64,000 nt of DNA from contig NZ_FNHY01000002.1 in the NCBI RefSeq assembly GCF_900103605.1, positions 1 through 64,000 of the forward strand, read 5' to 3'. The notes beneath the pieces are model-generated. The model searched no databases. It was not told the DNA's origin and was given only the letters and a program-made list of their open reading frames with translations. Made by a program: the position numbers and the translations under genes. Shown in pieces: positions 44,270 through 53,447 of the stretch; positions within the stretch are counted from its first letter, which is position 1, and each line of letters starts with the position of its first letter. The stretch is from Psychrobacillus sp. OK028 (GTDB lineage Bacteria; Bacillota; Bacilli; Bacillales_A; Planococcaceae).

Positions 44270-45654
44270 TGTTGCACCTCCAAAAGAGCCTTAGCTTTAT
44301 TAAGCGTTTCCTCATATTCACTCTTTGGAATCGAATCATGGACAATACCGGCTCCAGCTTGAACATGGGCATAATTTTCCTTCACGACCATTGTTCGTAT
44401 GGCAAGCGCTAAATCCATATTACCAGTTACTGAAATATAGCCAACGGCCCCTGCGTAAACACCGCGTTTCATAGGTTCTAAATTATTGATGATCTGCATG
44501 GCTCTAATTTTCGGTGCTCCCGACACAGTTCCAGCAGGTAGACAAGTAGTTAACACATCTAGAACATGTGCATTTTCCTTCAGTCGTCCAGTAACTTCTG
44601 ACACTATATGCATGACGTATTTATAGTACTCAATTTTCATATACTTTTCGATATGAACTGTTCCGATTTCTGCGATACGACCGATATCATTGCGTCCCAA
44701 ATCAACGAGCATCCGATGCTCGGCGACTTCTTTTTCATCATTCAATAACTCATTTGCTATGCGAGCATCTTCCTCCTCATTTATTCCACGGGGTTTTGTT
44801 CCCGCTATAGGATTGGTTGTCACTAGACCATCTTTAACTTTTACCAAGCTTTCTGGCGATGTTCCCAATATCGTATAGGCTTCAAAATCCATATAGAACA
44901 TATAAGGAGATGGATTGGAGGTACGAAGCTGTCGGTATAGCGAAAAAGGATCTCCATTAAATGGAGAAGTAAAACGCTGAGATAGTACAACCTGGAATAT
45001 GTCGCCTTTTAAAATATGTTCCTTTGCTTTTTCTATCATATTAGTAAAGTCTTTTTCTCGAATCTGTGGTTTAAAAGCGAGGGATGATTCCATATTAACT
45101 ACCATTTTTGGTCCCTGCTGAAGCTCAGCTAGAATATTATCTATTGAAACAGACATATCTTCAGTTGAACGTCCGTTTTGAAATAAATCAATAGCTGCAA
45201 TGGTCACTATTTGTTTTAAATGATCAAAAATGATAAACGTATCGTAAAACATAACATGGACATCGGGCATCTCTAATTCGTCATTTAATAGGCCACCAAT
45301 TTGTTCATTATAAAATGCAGTTTCATAACCAAAATAACCAATAGCCCCTCCAAAAAAAGAAAAAGGATAATAATTTGGATGAATCGGCATCATTGTTTTA
45401 AGTTTTTCAATTACAGATATCTTGTCTTGTTCGAACTCTCCATTTTCAAGTGCTAATGAATACCCATGCTGGTCACCGGTTAATTCACCAATGGGATCCA
45501 CTGCGATAAATGAATATCGTCCACTTTCCTCATGCTTTGCGGAGGATTCAAATAACATTTTTTTCTTTCCGTTCAATGAATGATAGATGGAAATAGGAGT
45601 CATCATATCCCCTTGAATTTCTTTCATTTGATAGCTTCTCGTCTCAACTGTCAT
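44266..45654 (-). CDS. trpE: Anthranilate synthase component I
   Basis: Makes anthranilate from chorismate with TrpG. The 462-residue protein has the N-terminal feedback site (FESSAKHEESGRYSFIAVDP, matching the ES[S]..RYSF tryptophan-binding signature) and the chorismate-binding core (FQVVLSQRF, GTSPESLVKV, PIAGTKPRG, STCLPAGTVSGAPKIRAM and QAGAGIV). Those residues favour TrpE over PabB. AAAGGAGAG precedes the start. A T-box with a Trp specifier lies directly upstream. No trpDCFBA genes follow in this window. Confidence 0.9.
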   Translation of the reverse strand: MTVETRSYQMKEIQGDMMTPISIYHSLNGKKKMLFESSAKHEESGRYSFIAVDPIGELTGDQHGYSLALENGEFEQDKISVIEKLKTMMPIHPNYYPFSFFGGAIGYFGYETAFYNEQIGGLLNDELEMPDVHVMFYDTFIIFDHLKQIVTIAAIDLFQNGRSTEDMSVSIDNILAELQQGPKMVVNMESSLAFKPQIREKDFTNMIEKAKEHILKGDIFQVVLSQRFTSPFNGDPFSLYRQLRTSNPSPYMFYMDFEAYTILGTSPESLVKVKDGLVTTNPIAGTKPRGINEEEDARIANELLNDEKEVAEHRMLVDLGRNDIGRIAEIGTVHIEKYMKIEYYKYVMHIVSEVTGRLKENAHVLDVLTTCLPAGTVSGAPKIRAMQIINNLEPMKRGVYAGAVGYISVTGNMDLALAIRTMVVKENYAHVQAGAGIVHDSIPKSEYEETLNKAKALLEVQQ

Positions 45655-45703
45655 TTCTCAGCTCTCCTTTTCTAAGGCTAATCTCTGCTCAACTCACCAA
45701 AAC

Positions 45704-45960
45704 ACAAAAAGGCCCTCCATCGTAAAGGACGGAGAGCCGTGGTGCCACCTTCATTGATTACTATTGTAATCCACTTATTGCAACCAAACAGTTGCGAGTC
45801 CTATAACGTAGACGAACGCCAAAACCTACTGAGTTTAAATGTTCAGCTTTGGAGCTAAGAAGCCCATTCACTTTATTGCCTGCACTGACTTGCACCTGCC
45901 GTCAGCTCTCTACAGCATTTCATAAAGCTACTATTCTTCCTTATCGCTTGTTATAGATTA
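45704..45960 (-). promoter_or_regulatory. T-box riboswitch (tryptophan), trpE leader
   Basis: Read on the minus strand: stem I around GAGAGCTGACGGCAGGTGC, candidate specifier TGG (45864-45866, context GTGAATGGGC), T-box motif AAGGTGGCACCACGG (45736-45750) and a terminator with arms GGCTCTCCGTCC/GGAGGGCC (45711-45738) followed by T5. The Trp codon agrees with the genes downstream. Confidence 0.88.
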
Positions 45961-45977
45961 TTGTATTATAAATTATT

Positions 45978-47240
45978 TTAAAATTCAATCGATTTCGCGG
46001 CACTCATTCCAGCTATTTTTCCTGTTACAAGTGCAGAAGTGATATTGTATCCACCTGTGTAACCATGTATATCTAAAATTTCACCACAAAAATACAGCCC
46101 ATCTTTTTTCTTCGAAGCCATTGTTTTGGGTTCTATTTCCTTAATAGATACACCTCCGCCAGTAACAAATGCTTTTTCTAAAGGCTGTGTACCATATACA
46201 TGGACACTGAATTGCTTTAACTCATGAGCAAGTGCTCGGATTTTTTCATGCGCAAGATTTTGACCATCTTCACTTTCTTGAATTCCAGTCCGTTGTAGTA
46301 AAAATAAAAGCCATCTTTCTGGTACGATACCTTTCCATACATTTTTTACTGATTTTTTAGGATCCTCTTTAATAGAAGATAATAACATTTGGAAAGTTTC
46401 TTCTTCATTTTGTTCTGGAAGACTATCAATTCGAACAGCAACAGGTTGTCCACCATTTTTCTTTTGTTCCTTTACTACGAATTGGCTACATCTTAAGACA
46501 GCAGGACCACTTAATCCGAAATGGGTAAACAGCATATCCATTTCATGCGTAATAATGGCTTTTCCTTTTTTATTTAACACAGAAACACCAGCACCACGAA
46601 GTGCAAGGCCCTGAAGCTCCTTCGATTTGATAAATGTCTCATTGGACAATAAAGGTACCTCTGTAGGATACAGGTCGGTCACAGTATGTCCAGCTTTTTC
46701 AGCCCAGGGATAACCATCTCCAGTTGATCCGGTTTGAGGAACTGCTTTGCCCCCGACCGCTACAACGATGGCACTTGAAGTAATTTCTTCACCAGAAGCT
46801 AGTCTAACGCCAATTACTTTTTCATCATTCATTAATAATTTGGCTACAGCAGAATTTAACTTTATTTCTACCTGTAATCTTTTTAACTCATCAAGTAGGG
46901 CATTGACGACATCCATCGCTTTGTTGGACACTGGGAACATTCTTCCGTGATCTTCTTCCTTTAAAGGGACGTCAAGATTTTCAAAGAACTCAATGATATC
47001 TTCATTATTAAAAATAGAAAATGGGCTGAATAAAAATCGTCCATTTCCAGGAATATTTTTTACAATTTCTTCTTGGGGAAGTCTGTTGGTAACATTACAG
47101 CGTCCTCCACCAGATATAGCAAGCTTTTTCCCAAGCTTATTTCCTTTTTCAATTAGTAGTACTTTCTTGTTTTCTGCACCTGCTGCGGCAGCGGCCATTA
47201 ATCCAGAGGGACCCCCACCAATTACAATAACGTCATACAT
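45978..47240 (-). CDS. ytfP: HI0933-family FAD flavoprotein YtfP
   Basis: A 420-residue flavoprotein of the HI0933/BaiN family. The dinucleotide-binding motif [14 protein letters not shown] (8-21) is followed by [16 protein letters not shown], the family signature, then [12 protein letters not shown] and a C-terminal FAD block ([21 protein letters not shown]). The substrate of most members is not known. ATG 47240 is the N-terminal methionine directly before the Rossmann strand. It stands alone downstream of its own promoter region, transcribed away from ytgP. Confidence 0.9.
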   Translation of the reverse strand: MYDVIVIGGGPSGLMAAAAAGAENKKVLLIEKGNKLGKKLAISGGGRCNVTNRLPQEEIVKNIPGNGRFLFSPFSIFNNEDIIEFFENLDVPLKEEDHGRMFPVSNKAMDVVNALLDELKRLQVEIKLNSAVAKLLMNDEKVIGVRLASGEEITSSAIVVAVGGKAVPQTGSTGDGYPWAEKAGHTVTDLYPTEVPLLSNETFIKSKELQGLALRGAGVSVLNKKGKAIITHEMDMLFTHFGLSGPAVLRCSQFVVKEQKKNGGQPVAVRIDSLPEQNEEETFQMLLSSIKEDPKKSVKNVWKGIVPERWLLFLLQRTGIQESEDGQNLAHEKIRALAHELKQFSVHVYGTQPLEKAFVTGGGVSIKEIEPKTMASKKKDGLYFCGEILDIHGYTGGYNITSALVTGKIAGMSAAKSIEF

Positions 47241-47436
47241 AATAAATTCACACTTTCACTTTTTTCTTTATTATACATGATTGTGGTTTTGTTTAGACAG
47301 TTGTACACTGTAAGATAGACATTTTAACTTCATTAAGCCGATGTATACCACTTCTAAAAGTGGTGATGTGAAAGCGAATTATGTTTTCAATTAAGTGGTG
47401 TCCACAAACATTTGCTTAATAAAGTTATGGCCTCCG

Positions 47437-47503
47437 GCGAATGCCACAGATTTTTAAATGAATTTCTCAAGCGAGCTTGATAAAAATCTGGACGCATATT
47501 CGC
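47437..47503 (+). promoter_or_regulatory. Long structured element upstream of ytgP
   Basis: Nested pairing: GCGAAT (47437) with ATTCGC (47498), CAGATTTTTA (47447-47456) with TAAAAATCTG (47481-47490), and TCAAGC (47467) with GCTTGA (47475). It ends 33 nt before the ytgP start. There is no T-tract. It may be a leader structure or a single copy of a dispersed repeat. Confidence 0.5.
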
Positions 47504-47536
47504 TAAAGGCGAATTTGATAGGATTGGACGGGTTAG

Positions 47537-49153
47537 ATGGCATCGAATTTATTGAAAGGGACCATGATCTTAACGATTGGCCTCTTATTATCGAGAATAA
47601 TAGGTATTTTATATGTTATTCCTTTTTATCAAATTATTGGTGAAGAATATATTGCGTTGTATCAATATGCTTATACACCATACTCCATTATGCTGGCTAT
47701 TGCAGTATCTGGGGTTCCAATTGCGGTTTCTAAGTTTGTATCCAAATATAATGCTCTAGGAGATTATGCAACTGGCAGAAAGCTAGTAAAGTCAAGCATG
47801 TTGCTAATGATAGTGACAGGTATTTTAGGTTTTCTAGTGCTTTATTTTCTAGCGGATCCCATCGCACATTTAATCATAAAAGATGATGAAGCTGATTTTT
47901 CAGTAAATGATGTAGCTTCTGTGATAAAATTTGTTAGTTTTGCTGTGATTGTAGTTCCAGTTATGAGCTTGGTAAGAGGGTTTTTCCAAGGGTATCAGCA
48001 TATGACACCTACAGCAGTTTCTCAATTGTGGGAACAAATTGTTCGTATACTTTTTGTTCTAGTTGGTGGTTTCTTTGTTGTGTATATTTTCAATGGCACA
48101 GAGAAAACGGCGGTTTCTTTTGCAGTATTTGCTGCATTTTTAGGCGCTATTGCAAGTATGTTTGTTTTATATTGGTATTGGAGAAAATTAAAACCAGAAT
48201 TTAATAGTCTTTTGAACAGTTCTGGTCGAGTTAGCTCAGATATTTCATTAACGAACATTTATAAAGAGATGCTTATTTATACAGTACCTTTTGCATTAGT
48301 AGGGGTTATTAACCCTTTGTTCCAATTTATCGATATGATTACATTTAACAGCGCGATGTCTTCAATAGGTATTGGCGGAAAAGTATCGAACATTTTGTTA
48401 GGCATGTTAAACTTTAGTGCGCATAAGCTTGTGATGATTCCGGTAATGCTTGCAACGGGTTTTTCAATGGCATTAATTCCTTATATAACTAGTTATTATG
48501 CTAAAAAAGATTTTGCTCAAGTGAGAAAATCCTTGGACCAAACTTTTCAAATTTTACTGTTTCTAACGGTTCCTGCAGCAATGGGAATTTCGATTTTAGC
48601 AGATGAATTTTACCTGGTATTTTATGAGGCAAGTGAAACTGGTGCTACAGTGCTAGCACATTACGCTCCTGTGGCAATATTATTCGCGTTGTATCCAGTG
48701 ACCACTTCTATTTTGCAAGGAATTGATCGACAAAAGTTAATTATTTTAAACCTATTGCTTGGAATTCTAACAAAACTTGTACTGAATACACCGCTTATAA
48801 AAGCCTTTGAAACGGATGGAGCAATTATGGCTACAGCTTGCGGTTATTTGGTCGCAATTGGGCTGAATCTATTTGCCATTCGTAAGACACTCCATTATAA
48901 ATCGAATATGGTTGTTCGTAGGATTATGCTTATTATAATAGTAAATATAGCAATGTTAGTGCTTGTGTTTATAGTTAAGTTAGGATTTGGACAGTTAATA
49001 TCTATCGATACCAAGCTGGACGGATTAATGGTAATTATCGTTTGTGCAGGTATCGGAGCAGCTTTTTATGCATTTGTTACGATACGATTAGGTCTTGCTC
49101 AAAAACTATTTGGGGAGAGACTGACAAGATTTACGAAAAAATTTGGTTTGTAG
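47537..49153 (+). CDS. ytgP: MOP-superfamily polysaccharide/lipid flippase YtgP (MurJ/SpoVB-like)
   Basis: A 538-residue membrane protein with 14 hydrophobic helices of the MATE/MOP flippase superfamily; it begins ASNLLKGTMILTIGLLLSRIIG and contains the family block PVMSLVRGFFQGYQHMTPTAVSQLWEQ. B. subtilis YtgP is one of two lipid II flippases for peptidoglycan synthesis. The ribosome site (GGACGGG) is modest. The pseudouridine synthase gene follows with overlap, so the two are co-transcribed. Confidence 0.9.
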   Translation: MASNLLKGTMILTIGLLLSRIIGILYVIPFYQIIGEEYIALYQYAYTPYSIMLAIAVSGVPIAVSKFVSKYNALGDYATGRKLVKSSMLLMIVTGILGFLVLYFLADPIAHLIIKDDEADFSVNDVASVIKFVSFAVIVVPVMSLVRGFFQGYQHMTPTAVSQLWEQIVRILFVLVGGFFVVYIFNGTEKTAVSFAVFAAFLGAIASMFVLYWYWRKLKPEFNSLLNSSGRVSSDISLTNIYKEMLIYTVPFALVGVINPLFQFIDMITFNSAMSSIGIGGKVSNILLGMLNFSAHKLVMIPVMLATGFSMALIPYITSYYAKKDFAQVRKSLDQTFQILLFLTVPAAMGISILADEFYLVFYEASETGATVLAHYAPVAILFALYPVTTSILQGIDRQKLIILNLLLGILTKLVLNTPLIKAFETDGAIMATACGYLVAIGLNLFAIRKTLHYKSNMVVRRIMLIIIVNIAMLVLVFIVKLGFGQLISIDTKLDGLMVIIVCAGIGAAFYAFVTIRLGLAQKLFGERLTRFTKKFGL

Positions 49154-49162
49154 GTGATTAAC

Positions 49163-49885
49163 ATGCGTTTAGATAAATTTTTAGCTCATATGGGCTATGG
49201 TACAAGAAAAGAAGTGAAAATTTTAGTTAAATCCAAGGCTATTCAAGTAAACGAAGTCGCTGTCAAAGATAGTTCCATGCATGTGAATGAAATTACAGAT
49301 AAAGTGACAGTATACGGAGAGCCTGTGAAATACAAAGAATTTATATATTTAATGATGAATAAACCTCCTGGTGTAATTTCTGCGACAGAGGATTCTAGGG
49401 ATCAAACAGTTATTGATCTCTTAGATGATGATGTCCGCCATTTTGATCCATATCCAGTGGGTAGATTAGATAAGGATACAGTTGGTCTGCTTCTATTGAC
49501 AAATGATGGTGCTTTAACACATCGGCTTCTCTCGCCGAATAAGGATGTACCAAAAGTGTATTATGCGAAAGTAGAAGGTGTGGTAGATGAATCGGATACT
49601 ATAGCCTTTTCTCATGGAGTAATTTTAGATGATGGCTATCATACCAAGCCAGGGATACTCAAAATATTAAATAGCGGACCTGTTTCTGAGATAGAATTAT
49701 CTGTAACAGAAGGTAAATTTCATCAAGTGAAGAGAATGTTTGAAGCAGTGGGGAAAAAAGTTGTTTATTTAAAAAGGCTTTCAATGGGGAAGCTTGTGCT
49801 AGACAAAAACCTTTCAGAGGGCACATATAGAGAACTAACGGAAGAAGAGTTAGAACAAATACAGCAAAAGAATGACCTCGCTTAA
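49163..49885 (+). CDS. RsuA-family 16S rRNA pseudouridine synthase
   Basis: A 240-residue protein: N-terminal S4 RNA-binding domain (MRLDKFLAHMGYGTRKEVK) and the pseudouridine synthase core with the catalytic aspartate in PVGRLDKDTVGLLLLTNDG. RsuA modifies U516 of 16S rRNA (E. coli numbering). ATG 49163 is chosen, with AGGTGA 6 nt upstream; the GTG at 49154 lies inside that site. It corresponds to ytzG of B. subtilis. Its last codons form one arm of the transcription terminator. Confidence 0.9.
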   Translation: MRLDKFLAHMGYGTRKEVKILVKSKAIQVNEVAVKDSSMHVNEITDKVTVYGEPVKYKEFIYLMMNKPPGVISATEDSRDQTVIDLLDDDVRHFDPYPVGRLDKDTVGLLLLTNDGALTHRLLSPNKDVPKVYYAKVEGVVDESDTIAFSHGVILDDGYHTKPGILKILNSGPVSEIELSVTEGKFHQVKRMFEAVGKKVVYLKRLSMGKLVLDKNLSEGTYRELTEEELEQIQQKNDLA

Positions 49886-49909
49886 ACACTGAGCATGGTC
49901 ATTCTTTTC
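49866..49909 (+). terminator. Terminator whose stem starts inside the rsuA-type gene
   Basis: AAAAGAATGACC (49866-49877, still coding) pairs with GGTCATTCTTTT (49898-49909). It lies between convergent genes and can serve both strands. Confidence 0.75.
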
Positions 49910-49922
49910 TTATCGTTAATAT

Positions 49923-50144
49923 CTAAGATGTCAATTTGACTCGTTTGTTCGTCGTGGTCCATTTGCCTCTTGTCGGACTAATAACTAAGTCATTAAAAGC
50001 AAGCACATTCAAATCTCGTTGAATTGTGCGAGGAGTGATGCCAAATTCATCGACTAAGTCTTGTGTTGTTACAGTTCCATTATCACGGATGAACATATAC
50101 ATGTCTTTAATTCGAGTAAGCATCCGATCAGTAGTAGGTTTCAT
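49923..50144 (-). CDS. ytzE: DeoR-type helix-turn-helix protein YtzE
   Basis: A 73-residue protein consisting almost only of a DeoR-family winged helix (DRMLTRIKDMYMFIRDNG, TTQDLVDEFGITPRTIQRDLNVLAFNDLV), without the sugar-phosphate sensing domain of full-size regulators. ATG 50144 is chosen because AAGGAG lies 8 nt upstream; an ATG at 50165 precedes that site. B. subtilis YtzE has the same size and sequence. Its targets are unknown. Confidence 0.88.
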   Translation of the reverse strand: MKPTTDRMLTRIKDMYMFIRDNGTVTTQDLVDEFGITPRTIQRDLNVLAFNDLVISPTRGKWTTTNKRVKLTS

Positions 50145-50642
50145 AAGTAACCACTCCTTCATCATGATATCTCTTGGCTAGACTAGCGGACGACTTGGGT
50201 GAAAAGCAACTAAGTAATTGCAATTTACAGCCCCTTTACAATGATGGTAGTCAGAATATTTTCTTTCTGACAATTCCATTATAATAAATTTCTATTGAAA
50301 TTTCTATAGAGATTATAATATTTACAAATAATTCACATTTCTCTGTAGTTTGGGGATGAGCTAAAAGTAACAAAAACTTCCAAGGGAATTCAAGCAACTC
50401 TGATTTCAACTCTAGTTGTATGCTTTCTGTTGGCACAGCTCGAGCCAGGAGTCTTTCCCTGTCACCTTGAAGTAGCTTTTTACCTCTAATCGCCAAAGTA
50501 TCGAAGTTTTTTATTGATTAATTTCCCTATTTGTAAGCAAATAAACCTTTTGGGGAAATAATCAAACTACTAACAGATTTTTATGTCTTTTTAGATAAAA
50601 AGTGTAAAATGAAAGGTAAGTATGATAGAGGAGGAAACTAAA
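50145..50642. other. Intergenic region between ytzE and pepV
   Basis: About 500 bp upstream of both divergent genes. Most is AT-rich. A stretch at roughly 50335-50500 is less AT-rich than its flanks; it has an open frame on the minus strand (50251-50496) without a ribosome site, and I do not believe it is coding. No repeat with a second copy in this window was found. Confidence 0.5.
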
Positions 50643-52049
50643 TTGAACTGGTTAGAATTAGCAGAATCTAAAAAAGCAGATATAGTAGCAGAGTTACAAA
50701 GGTTAATACAAATTCCAAGTGTGATGGATGAAAAAGCAGGTAATGATGAAATGCCTTTTGGTCCTAAACCACTAGAAGCGCTTCTCCATATGTTAAATGA
50801 GGGAGAGCAAGAAGGATTTACAACCAAAAATGTGGATAATGTAGCTGGACATATTGAAATGGGTGAAGGCGAAGATATATTAGGTATTCTATGTCACGTA
50901 GATGTTGTGCCAGAAGGTAAAAATTGGACATATCCACCATTTGAAGGGATAGTTGCTGATGATAAAGTGTTTGGTCGGGGTGCAATTGACGATAAAGGAC
51001 CAACGATAGCAGCTTGGATGGCGATGAAACTAGTGAAAGAAGCAGGAATTGAGCTTTCAAAAAAAGTCCGTCTCATCATTGGAACAGACGAAGAAAGTGG
51101 ATTCCGTTGTATGGCTAGATATTTTGAAAAAGAAGAAATGCCCCAAATGGGATTTGCCCCGGATGCGGATTTCCCCATTATTAATGCAGAAAAAGGAATC
51201 GCAAGTCTAATCTTTACGCAAACCGGTTCAGCGGATACAGAAACGATACAATTTTTCCAAGCAGGTAAACGTACAAATATGGTGCCCGATGAAGCCTTTG
51301 CGGTATTATTCGGTGGTTTACATATGATTAAAGAGAAGTTCCAAGCGTTTGCAGCAGAACATAATGTTAATGGGGAAGTGACGCAAGAAGGTCCGATGGT
51401 AAAAGTGCTTGTGCATGGTAAATCAGCACATGCTATGGAGCCAGATGATGGTGTTAATGCCGGAATTGTACTAGCTAAATTTTTACAAAACATTAACTTA
51501 ACGCCTCATTCCAAAGCGTTTGTTAACTTTTTAGTGAATTCCTTTGGTGAAGAGAGTAGAGGACATTCCCTGGCACTCAATTTTACAGATGAAATTTCAG
51601 GGGATACGACATTAAATCCAGGGGTCATTCATTATGCACCTGCTCAAGGTTCATGCACACAGGTTAGTATGCGTTATTCTGTAAGCTATCCATTCGATGA
51701 ACAATTAAGAGCGTGTAGAGAGCTCCTTAATGGTACAGGTATTACATTAGATTTAGGTACTAACTCTAAACCACATTATGTCGATAAAGAAGATATACTC
51801 ATCAAAACTTTACAAAAAGTATACGAAAAACATACTGGTGAGAAAGCTGAGCTTTTGTCTATCGGTGGGGGTACCTATGCAAGAGTTTTAGAAAAAGGGG
51901 TAGCATTCGGTATGCTTTTCCCTGGTAGAAAAGACGTAGCACATCAAGTAGATGAATATGTAGATATTGAAGATTTAGTTAAAGCTACTGCTATTTATGC
52001 AGATGCAATTGTAGAACTTGCTGGAAGTTCAAAATTCGAGGAGGAATAA
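50643..52049 (+). CDS. pepV: Dipeptidase PepV (M20 family)
   Basis: A 468-residue zinc dipeptidase of the M20 family. Metal ligands are in GILCHVDVVPEG (His, with Asp after), RGAIDDKGP (Asp bridging), GTDEESGF (catalytic Glu then Glu), PDADFP (Asp) and AHQVDEY (His near the end). TTG 50643 is chosen since GAGGAGG lies 8 nt upstream and the product starts MNWLELA as in family members; ATG 50622 lies before that site. Followed after 2 nt by dat, suggesting roles in peptide and D-amino acid turnover. Confidence 0.92.
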   Translation: MNWLELAESKKADIVAELQRLIQIPSVMDEKAGNDEMPFGPKPLEALLHMLNEGEQEGFTTKNVDNVAGHIEMGEGEDILGILCHVDVVPEGKNWTYPPFEGIVADDKVFGRGAIDDKGPTIAAWMAMKLVKEAGIELSKKVRLIIGTDEESGFRCMARYFEKEEMPQMGFAPDADFPIINAEKGIASLIFTQTGSADTETIQFFQAGKRTNMVPDEAFAVLFGGLHMIKEKFQAFAAEHNVNGEVTQEGPMVKVLVHGKSAHAMEPDDGVNAGIVLAKFLQNINLTPHSKAFVNFLVNSFGEESRGHSLALNFTDEISGDTTLNPGVIHYAPAQGSCTQVSMRYSVSYPFDEQLRACRELLNGTGITLDLGTNSKPHYVDKEDILIKTLQKVYEKHTGEKAELLSIGGGTYARVLEKGVAFGMLFPGRKDVAHQVDEYVDIEDLVKATAIYADAIVELAGSSKFEEE

Positions 52050-52051
52050 GC

Positions 52052-52903
52052 ATGGTAAAAGTATTATGGAATGATCAATTTGTTCAAGAAGAAGATGTGA
52101 AAATTGGTTATGAGGATCGTGGTTATCAATTTGGCGACGGAATTTATGAAGTGATTAAAATATATAACGGTAATATGTTCACTGCAACAGAGCACATCGA
52201 CCGATTGTATGCGAGTGCTGACAAAATTCAATTAGTCATTCCCTATACTAAAGACGTTATGCACAAAATGCTACATGACCTTATTGAAATGAACGAGCTT
52301 CAGGACGGTCAAGTGTATTTACAAATTACACGCGGTACTAGCATGCGTCAACATAATTTTCCTGTTCCATCGGTTGAATCTGTTTTAACAGCATATACAA
52401 AGGAAACATCACGCCCTCTTTCTCAGCTAGAAAATGGAGTGAAAACTTGCTTTGTGGAGGATATCCGCTGGCTTCGTTGTGATATCAAATCGTTAAATTT
52501 ATTAGGTAATGTTCTTGCGAAACAGGAAGCAATTAGTAAAGACTGCTACGAAGCGGTACTGCATCGTGGAGAAACGATTACGGAAGGTTCATCCTCTAAT
52601 ATGTACGGTATTAAGGATGGTGTTTTGTATACACATCCTGTTAGCAATTTAATACTTAACGGAATTACTCGCCAAGTTATTTTAAACTGCTGTGAGGAAA
52701 TAGGGTTACCAGTAGTGGAAGAGGCATTTACGAAAACGCAAGCATTGGAAATGGATGAAATGATTATGTCTTCTACGAATGCAGAAGTAATGCCTGTAAT
52801 TTCGATTGACGATAAACTAATCGGTAATGGCAAACGTGGAGAATGGACCGAAAAGCTTCAAGTAGCTTTTGAAAAAAGAATTCCTTCATCCATTGAAGTA
52901 TGA
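52052..52903 (+). CDS. dat: D-amino acid aminotransferase
   Basis: Pyridoxal-phosphate enzyme (fold type IV) that interconverts D-alanine and D-glutamate via 2-oxoacids, supplying D-Glu for the cell wall. The 283-residue protein has the catalytic lysine in DIKSLNLLGNVLAKQ (about 145), the phosphate-binding EGSSSNMYG and the start GYEDRGYQFGDGIYEVIK. GAGGAGG lies before ATG. Within a compact operon; thpR overlaps its end by 4 nt. Confidence 0.95.
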   Translation: MVKVLWNDQFVQEEDVKIGYEDRGYQFGDGIYEVIKIYNGNMFTATEHIDRLYASADKIQLVIPYTKDVMHKMLHDLIEMNELQDGQVYLQITRGTSMRQHNFPVPSVESVLTAYTKETSRPLSQLENGVKTCFVEDIRWLRCDIKSLNLLGNVLAKQEAISKDCYEAVLHRGETITEGSSSNMYGIKDGVLYTHPVSNLILNGITRQVILNCCEEIGLPVVEEAFTKTQALEMDEMIMSSTNAEVMPVISIDDKLIGNGKRGEWTEKLQVAFEKRIPSSIEV

Positions 52904-53445
52904 CCAAGCATTATTTTATCGCTATAAAGATTCCAATGAAGGTAGCAAATGCCATTATTCAGGAACGTGATAAAACAAACTTACAAAAGACTCATAAAAT
53001 ATTGCCGGTAGCAGAGGACCTCCATATAACTTTGTATTATTTGGGACATGTAGCAGACGATACACTAACTCAAATAATAGATTCTCTTCATCGGTTAGAG
53101 TGGGGTTCATTTGAACTAACAACAAGTGGAGTGGCGCAGTTTGGTAGTGATGTCACTCCACGCGTTGTATATACTGCGTTAGAAAAAAGTAATCCTTTAC
53201 AATTTTTGCAGCAAAAAATTGTAGAGCGATTAGCCGATATTATAGAAGTACAGAAAAAAAACGACTTTACTGCCCATATTACTATCGCTAAAAAATGGGC
53301 AGCTAAAGAATCGGTCAATTTAGTTAACTTTACACTACCTAATCTGGCCTTTAATGTAGATAGTTTTTCTATTTATACGATTAATGTAACTCAATCTCCG
53401 CGTTACGAGGAAGTTAGTACATTTTTAAATAGGGGAGGGAAATAA
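52900..53445 (+). CDS. thpR: RNA 2',3'-cyclic phosphodiesterase (YtlP)
   Basis: A 181-residue 2H phosphoesterase. The two HxT motifs are LHITLYYLG (about 44-52) and AHITIAKKW (about 124-132), which form the catalytic centre opening 2',3'-cyclic phosphates in RNA. ATGA overlap with dat. Corresponds to B. subtilis ytlP and is followed, as there, by ytlQ and ytlR. Confidence 0.92.
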   Translation: MTKHYFIAIKIPMKVANAIIQERDKTNLQKTHKILPVAEDLHITLYYLGHVADDTLTQIIDSLHRLEWGSFELTTSGVAQFGSDVTPRVVYTALEKSNPLQFLQQKIVERLADIIEVQKKNDFTAHITIAKKWAAKESVNLVNFTLPNLAFNVDSFSIYTINVTQSPRYEEVSTFLNRGGK

Positions 53446-53447
53446 AA

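Noticed and set aside
47458-47643. 61-codon frame before ytgP
   Set aside because: It overlaps the ytgP start in another frame, consists of leader hairpin sequence, and has no ribosome site.
50251-50496. 81-codon minus-strand frame upstream of pepV
   Set aside because: No ribosome site and no recognisable domain; it lies in a divergent regulatory region. Left as unexplained sequence.
50894-51493. 199-codon minus-strand frame
   Set aside because: Antisense shadow of pepV, whose metal-binding motifs are intact on the plus strand.
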